Shown one piece after another: positions 59,631 through 64,000 of a stretch of 64,000 bases of DNA. The notes beneath the pieces are model-generated. The model had not been told where the DNA came from. It searched no databases and was given only the letters and a program-made list of their open reading frames with translations. How positions within the stretch are numbered: position 1 is the first letter of the stretch; every line of letters starts with the position of its first letter. A program made the translations under genes and the position numbers. The stretch comes from Flavobacteriales bacterium (GTDB lineage Bacteria; Bacteroidota; Bacteroidia; Flavobacteriales; JASBRU01): NCBI GenBank assembly GCA_030149285.1, contig JASBRU010000002.1, positions 302,481 to 366,480 of the forward strand. The letters are read 5' to 3'.

Positions 59631-60281
59631 TTAGTTGGAGTAGTTTTTACGTTTTCCTTTGTTATTGTTGTTTTTTCCCTTTTTGTTGTTTCTAGGGTTG
59701 CTTCTGGTATTAGAAGCTGCATTGGCTCTAACAATGTCATTAAAAGAAGAAAGGGTAGTAGTTGCAGGGTCAAATACTATTTCGCCTTTAGACAACTCTT
59801 TTAACTGCGTTAGTATTACAGTATCTTCTACTGTATCTCTGTTCCAAGTTAAGTAGCATTTTTTCATGTGATTAGCTATTGCTAGCTTTAATGCTTCTTT
59901 TTCTTCACCATCTTCCATTTCTATAGCAGTTTTAATCATCGTTTGGATGGTTTTGCCATAGTGACGGTATCTGATTCTTTCTGATGGATAACTTAATGTA
60001 TCAGGCTTCCCTTCAAAAGATTCTGCTGCAGGAATTGGATATGGAGAGTCTACATCTAACTTAAAGTTAGACATGATAAATAAGTGATCCCATAATTTAT
60101 GTTTAAAATCGGGTACATCTCTAAGGTGTGGGTTAAGGTTACCAATCACATCTATAATAGAGCGTGCTACTTTGTTGCGTTGTTCTCTGTCTTCTACACT
60201 CAAGGCATAGCTCACCATCTTTTGCACGTTTCTTCCGTATTCCGGAATAATCATCCTTGTGCGTTCTGTATTATAAGTCAT
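59631..60281 (-). CDS. DUF4290 family protein
   Basis: Conserved Bacteroidota protein of unknown function, 216 residues. The N-terminal 160 or so residues match DUF4290 by recollection (IIPEYGRNVQKMVSYAL, LNPHLRDVPDFKHKLWDHLF, RYRHYGKTIQTMI). The last 30 residues are a low-complexity Asn/Lys-rich tail (NNKKGKNNNNKGKRKN) that suggests RNA or membrane-surface contact. It is the first gene of a unit with murA (8 nt) and the tlpA-like gene, so a link to the envelope is plausible but not shown. Confidence 0.85.
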   Translation of the reverse strand: MTYNTERTRMIIPEYGRNVQKMVSYALSVEDREQRNKVARSIIDVIGNLNPHLRDVPDFKHKLWDHLFIMSNFKLDVDSPYPIPAAESFEGKPDTLSYPSERIRYRHYGKTIQTMIKTAIEMEDGEEKEALKLAIANHMKKCYLTWNRDTVEDTVILTQLKELSKGEIVFDPATTTLSSFNDIVRANAASNTRSNPRNNKKGKNNNNKGKRKNYSN

Positions 60282-60303
60282 ATATATAAATATCTATTGT
60301 AGG

Positions 60304-60311
60304 CAAAAGTA
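60304..60311 (-). promoter_or_regulatory. Putative -7 box of DUF4290-murA-tlpA
   Basis: Minus-strand TACTTTTG, followed by CC, matches the -7 consensus exactly and lies 22 nt before the DUF4290 ATG, in the 56-nt gap after pcrA. The only TTG upstream is 27 nt away, too far for a standard -33. Confidence 0.45.
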
Positions 60312-60337
60312 AAGGTTTTCTTTTATAATAAATAATA

Positions 60338-62662
60338 TCAATTTATTACCTGAAGTTTAGCAAATTTCAATAACAATTTCTTTTCTCCAACTCCATCAAA
60401 CTTGATGATTGCTTTTTTGTTGGCTCCAATACCTTCTAACTGACTAATAACGCCTACCCCAAAACGTTCGTGTTTTACTTTAGTGCCCGCTTGTATATTA
60501 CCATCAAATAAATTAGGGGCTTCATTTCCACTAGCCGATGGTGTTTCGTTTAACTTCTTTAAGTTCGTTGGTATGGTTTTCTTAGGTGCATTTTTAGGTG
60601 GCGGCATTTTAGATGCCGGCTTTTTGTACTGTGTTTGTTTTTGATAACGCTGTGTTGGTTTTTTAGGTAAATCATCAAACTCTCTAAAAACAGGTACTTG
60701 CCAGTCTAGATATTTATCATCTATCTCTTCTAAAAATCTACTAGGCTCACAGTCTATAAGTTTACCCCAACGGTAACGTGTAAAAGCGTAGGTAAGTGTT
60801 GCCGATTTTTCTGCACGGGTTAAGGCTACATAAAACAATCTGCGCTCTTCTTCTAAATCCGGGCGAGAGGTCATAGACATTTGCGATGGAAATAAATCTT
60901 CCTCCATCCCCACAATAAATACATGCGGAAACTCCAACCCCTTTGCCAAGTGAATAGTCATTAAAGAAACTTTATCTCTATCATTTGGGTCTTCACTATC
61001 AGCATCTGTAGCTAGTGCTACATCCTCTATAAAGTGGGGTAGTGTGGGGTTACCATCATCTAGTTGCTTTTGCTTTTCGCTAAACTCTTTTATACCGTTT
61101 AGTAGCTCTTGGATGTTTTCATACCTACTTATGCCTTCGGGTGTATCGTCTGCTCTTAGTTCTTTTACCAATCCGCTAGACTTAGCTATATGTGCTGCCA
61201 TTTCATAAGCATCCATGCTATCCATTAAAGCCGAGAAGCTTTTAATGGTGGTTTGAAAGTCATAGAGCTTTTTTTGCCCCGCATTATTTATACCTGTGTT
61301 GTACTGAGGAATTTTCTCGATAATCTCCCATAAGGTTTTGCCTTGCTCTCTGGCAGTAACGGTTAGGCGTTCTATACTAGTTTGCCCAATACCACGCGCA
61401 GGATAGTTTACAGTTCTCCTAAAGGCCTCTTCATCATTATGATTAATAGCTAGCCTAAAGTAGGAGAGCAGGTCTTTTACTTCTTTACGTTGGTAAAACG
61501 ATAAGCCTCCATATATTCTATAAGGTATATTCTTTTTTCTCAGTGCATCTTCAATACTTCTAGACTGTGCATTGGTTCTGTAGAGTACAGCAAAGTCGCT
61601 ATTGGGTAATTGGTTTTGCATTTTCAAATCAAAAATGCTGCGGGCAACATACATACCCTCTTCGCCATCAGTACCTGTGCGGTGTACTTTTATTTTTGGG
61701 CCTTGCTCATTATCAGTCCAAACATCTTTTTCTAGTTGCTCAGTATTCTTTTTAATAATAGAGTTGGCTGCATTAACTATGGTTTTTGTAGAGCGGTAGT
61801 TCTGTTCTAGCTTTAGCTCTACTGCATCAGGGTAGTCTCTTTTAAAGTTAAGTATGTTACGGATGTTTGCACCACGGAACGCATATATACTTTGTGCATC
61901 ATCACCCACAACACATATATTTTCAAACCTAGATGCTAATGCTTTTACTATTAGGTACTGAGAGTGGTTGGTATCTTGGTACTCATCTACTAATATATAT
62001 CTAAACCTATCCTGATACTTATATAACACATCCGGAAACTTGGTGAGCAGTTCATTGGTCTTTAATAATAGGTCATCAAAGTCCATAGCAGATGCTTTAA
62101 AGCAGCGTTGGTTGTATGCTTCATACAGCTCGCCCATTTTGGGTCTGTTGGCTGCTGCATCATATTGCTGTAGTTCCGGACTATTATAATATGCCTTTAC
62201 GGTAATAAGGTTGTTTTTAAACTGAGAGATGCGACTTTGCACTTGTTTGGCTTTGTACGTATCTGTGTCTAATTGCATTTCTTTAATTAAACTATTCAGT
62301 ACTTTTTTAGAATCTTCGGTATCGTAAATGGTAAAGTTTGATGGGTAACCAAGTTTATCTCCCTCAAAACGTAAAATTTTTGCAAATACCGAGTGAAAGG
62401 TTCCCATCCATAAATTTCTGGCCTCTGTACCCCCAACAATTTTTGCAATACGTTCTTTCATTTCGCGTGCTGCTTTGTTGGTAAATGTGAGTGAAAGTAT
62501 GTTAAAAGGGTCTACACCTTTGTGCATTAAGTGTGCAATGCGGTAGGTAAGCACACGTGTTTTTCCTGAGCCGGCTCCGGCTATAACCATCACTGGTCCA
62601 TCGGTTTGCTCTACAGCTAAGCGCTGTGCTTCATTCAGTTCGTTCAAATATCCTGCTTCCAA
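60338..62662 (-). CDS. pcrA: ATP-dependent DNA helicase PcrA/UvrD
   Basis: Superfamily 1 3'-5' helicase of 774 residues acting in excision repair and removal of RecA or RNA polymerase. Motifs: Walker A AGAGSGKTRVLTYR, II DEYQDTNHSQ, III DDAQSIYAFRGA, IV QNYRST, V TIHLAKGLEFPHV, VI YVALTRAEKS. The C-terminal Tudor-like module (VKHERFGVGVISQLEG) is the PcrA type that contacts RNA polymerase. The start is TTG at 62662: an in-frame TAG lies just upstream and the N-terminus YLNELNEAQR is right for the family. Confidence 0.95.
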   Translation of the reverse strand: MEAGYLNELNEAQRLAVEQTDGPVMVIAGAGSGKTRVLTYRIAHLMHKGVDPFNILSLTFTNKAAREMKERIAKIVGGTEARNLWMGTFHSVFAKILRFEGDKLGYPSNFTIYDTEDSKKVLNSLIKEMQLDTDTYKAKQVQSRISQFKNNLITVKAYYNSPELQQYDAAANRPKMGELYEAYNQRCFKASAMDFDDLLLKTNELLTKFPDVLYKYQDRFRYILVDEYQDTNHSQYLIVKALASRFENICVVGDDAQSIYAFRGANIRNILNFKRDYPDAVELKLEQNYRSTKTIVNAANSIIKKNTEQLEKDVWTDNEQGPKIKVHRTGTDGEEGMYVARSIFDLKMQNQLPNSDFAVLYRTNAQSRSIEDALRKKNIPYRIYGGLSFYQRKEVKDLLSYFRLAINHNDEEAFRRTVNYPARGIGQTSIERLTVTAREQGKTLWEIIEKIPQYNTGINNAGQKKLYDFQTTIKSFSALMDSMDAYEMAAHIAKSSGLVKELRADDTPEGISRYENIQELLNGIKEFSEKQKQLDDGNPTLPHFIEDVALATDADSEDPNDRDKVSLMTIHLAKGLEFPHVFIVGMEEDLFPSQMSMTSRPDLEEERRLFYVALTRAEKSATLTYAFTRYRWGKLIDCEPSRFLEEIDDKYLDWQVPVFREFDDLPKKPTQRYQKQTQYKKPASKMPPPKNAPKKTIPTNLKKLNETPSASGNEAPNLFDGNIQAGTKVKHERFGVGVISQLEGIGANKKAIIKFDGVGEKKLLLKFAKLQVIN

Positions 62663-62877
62663 AGTACTCTATATTATATATATGTATTAAAACTCAAAGT
62701 AACCCTATTTAGCTGAAAAGCGAAAGTAGAAGTAGGGTTTTTAATTAACAGATTATTAAAAGATGTGTTTGTATATTTGTTTAGAATTTTTTGGTAATAA
62801 AACTTACAGTTTACACTCAATTTACATAGGGAAATTCATTTTCTTAAGAATTTTTAGAAAATATCTTTTTAGCCCTA

Positions 62878-62907
62878 TTGCAGAAAGACAAAATTGTTAT
62901 ACATTTG
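62878..62907 (+). promoter_or_regulatory. str operon promoter (rpsL-rpsG-fusA)
   Basis: The best promoter in the window: TTG at 62878-62880, a 19-nt spacer, then TACATTTG at 62900-62907. Both elements and the spacing fit the Bacteroidota housekeeping consensus. The predicted start near 62912 gives a leader of about 57 nt. Confidence 0.8.
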
Positions 62908-62911
62908 CAGT

Positions 62912-62927
62912 CCCCAAAAATAAGGGG
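62912..62927 (+). other. 5'-terminal hairpin in str leader
   Basis: CCCC / GGGG arms (62912-62915 and 62924-62927) around an 8-nt A-rich loop sit exactly at the predicted 5' end of the rpsL message. Such terminal stems can protect an mRNA; its use for regulation is inference. Confidence 0.45.
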
Positions 62928-62969
62928 TAGTATTTTATTTGTTGTTTTTAAACTAATTATTAGTAATAT

Positions 62970-63344
62970 ATGCCAACTATACAACAGTTAGTTCGCAAGG
63001 GTAGAACGAAGCAAACCAAGAAAAGCAAATCTGCTGCTCTGGAGTCATCTCCACAGCGTAGAGGCGTTTGCACACGTGTGTATACAACTACACCAAAGAA
63101 ACCAAACTCTGCGATGCGTAAAGTGGCCAGGGTACGTTTAACAAACGGTAATGAAGTGAACGCTTACATTCCTGGAGAAGGTCATAACTTGCAAGAACAC
63201 TCAATCGTATTAGTACGTGGTGGGAGAGTAAAAGATTTACCAGGGGTTCGATATCATATCGTTCGTGGTGCTTTAGATACTGCCGGTGTTGAAGGTAGAA
63301 ATCAAAGAAGATCTAAGTACGGAACTAAACGTCCTAAAAAATAA
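62970..63344 (+). CDS. rpsL: 30S ribosomal protein S12
   Basis: Decoding-centre ribosomal protein of 124 residues. The conserved [18 protein letters not shown] (Lys43 region) and the [13 protein letters not shown] segment (Lys88 region) are intact and carry no visible streptomycin-resistance change. It is the first gene of the str operon, with rpsG 19 nt downstream. No Shine-Dalgarno sequence precedes the ATG. Confidence 0.98.
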   Translation: MPTIQQLVRKGRTKQTKKSKSAALESSPQRRGVCTRVYTTTPKKPNSAMRKVARVRLTNGNEVNAYIPGEGHNLQEHSIVLVRGGRVKDLPGVRYHIVRGALDTAGVEGRNQRRSKYGTKRPKK

Positions 63345-63363
63345 CACGTAACCTTATCTAACA

Positions 63364-63834
63364 ATGAGAAAAGGAAGAGCTAAAAAAAGAATATTGTTGC
63401 CAGACCCAAGATTTAACGATCAGTTGGTAACTCGCTTTGTAAATATGATGATGCAAGACGGTAAAAAAGATAAAGCATTTAAGGTGTTTTATGATGCTGT
63501 TGATATTGTATCTGAAAAAAATGAAGAAGCAAACGGTTTAGAAGTTTGGAAAGAAGCATTAACAAATGTTATGCCTCATGTAGAAGTACGTAGCCGTAGA
63601 GTAGGTGGATCAACATTCCAAATACCAATGCAAATTCGTCCAGACCGTAAAGTGTCTATGGCAATGAAATGGTTAATAGGATATTCTCGTAAACGTAATG
63701 AGAAATCTATGAGCCACAAGTTAGCTGCAGAGATTATGGCGGCTGCTAAAGAAGAAGGTGCAGCGGTAAAGAAAAGAACTGATGTTCATAAAATGGCAGA
63801 AGCTAACAAAGCATTCTCTCATTTTAGAGTATAA
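63364..63834 (+). CDS. rpsG: 30S ribosomal protein S7
   Basis: Primary 16S rRNA-binding protein of the small-subunit head, 156 residues. Start MRKGRAKKR and the internal [19 protein letters not shown] are typical, as is the C-terminal [14 protein letters not shown]. In other bacteria it is the translational repressor of the str operon; no repression site can be identified here. It lies between rpsL and fusA. Confidence 0.98.
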   Translation: MRKGRAKKRILLPDPRFNDQLVTRFVNMMMQDGKKDKAFKVFYDAVDIVSEKNEEANGLEVWKEALTNVMPHVEVRSRRVGGSTFQIPMQIRPDRKVSMAMKWLIGYSRKRNEKSMSHKLAAEIMAAAKEEGAAVKKRTDVHKMAEANKAFSHFRV

Positions 63835-63851
63835 TAAAACAATTTACTTAA

Positions 63852-64000
<149 letters not shown>

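Larger units (their letters stand above)
62663..62969. other. Intergenic region between pcrA and rpsL
   Basis: 307-nt divergent gap without a protein-coding gene. It holds the str promoter (62878-62907) and leader at its right end. An inverted repeat AACCCTA / TAGGGTT (62701-62707 and 62733-62739) encloses 25 nt and is followed by TTTTT on the plus strand. The middle part (about 62745-62870) is very AT-rich and shows nothing further. A small RNA cannot be excluded but I see no positive evidence. Confidence 0.6.

Overview
The window is a stretch of ordinary chromosome from a low-GC Bacteroidota bacterium, probably flavobacterial or a near relative. Evidence: a secreted PKD protein with a type B type-IX-secretion (CHU_C) C-terminal domain; a beta-propeller/Y_Y_Y sensor kinase paired with a LytTR regulator; a DUF4290 gene; -7 boxes of the TAnnTTTG type; and near absence of Shine-Dalgarno sequences. 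Both ends cut through genes: the sensor kinase on the left and fusA on the right. I see no tRNA, rRNA, CRISPR array, insertion sequence or prophage.

Layout. 1-3058: sensor kinase and LytTR regulator. 3262-4930 (-): purK-purE. 5010-7548 (+): adk-obgE-PAP2 phosphatase-crcB, packed with 1-nt overlaps. 7541-9715 (-): CHU_C surface protein. 9775-12438: methyltransferase, M16 peptidase, and a divergent small gene / XRE regulator pair. 12441-20126 (-): fatty-acid degradation block (acyl-CoA ligase, MarR regulator, FadN-, FadA- and FadE-like enzymes). 20175-24149: amidohydrolase lipoprotein and divergent purL. 24227-28450: GT-C/TPR membrane protein, histone-deacetylase-family enzyme, AT-rich AlbA_2 gene. 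28504-35647: pheT, recG, M1 aminopeptidase. 35647-48398: surface-glycan locus with a priming sugar transferase, an O-antigen-ligase-like protein, a Wzm/Wzt-type ABC exporter, three sulfotransferases and four glycosyltransferases. 48418-50308: BioY and a MATE transporter. 50392-55840 (-): six-gene probable operon (ABC exporter, MscS channel, Ppx/GppA phosphatase, NtrC-like regulator without a DNA-binding domain, small acidic protein). 55921-57604: grpE-dnaJ. 57747-60281: DUF4290-murA-tlpA, with its own promoter box and terminator. 60338-62662: pcrA/uvrD. 62970-64000: str operon rpsL-rpsG-fusA.

How the genes work together. Housekeeping units (purine synthesis, translation, peptidoglycan precursor, chaperones, repair) alternate with a beta-oxidation regulon and a glycan locus. 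The glycan gene set suggests a lipid-linked polymer made in the cytoplasm, possibly sulfated, and exported by the ABC pair. I found no convincing undescribed multi-gene system. The items most worth a second look are a hairpin that covers the MATE start codon, dyads over the marR-fad promoter, the sulfotransferase-rich glycan locus, the regulator that lacks its HTH and has an altered GAFTGA loop, and the tandem octamer upstream of grpE.
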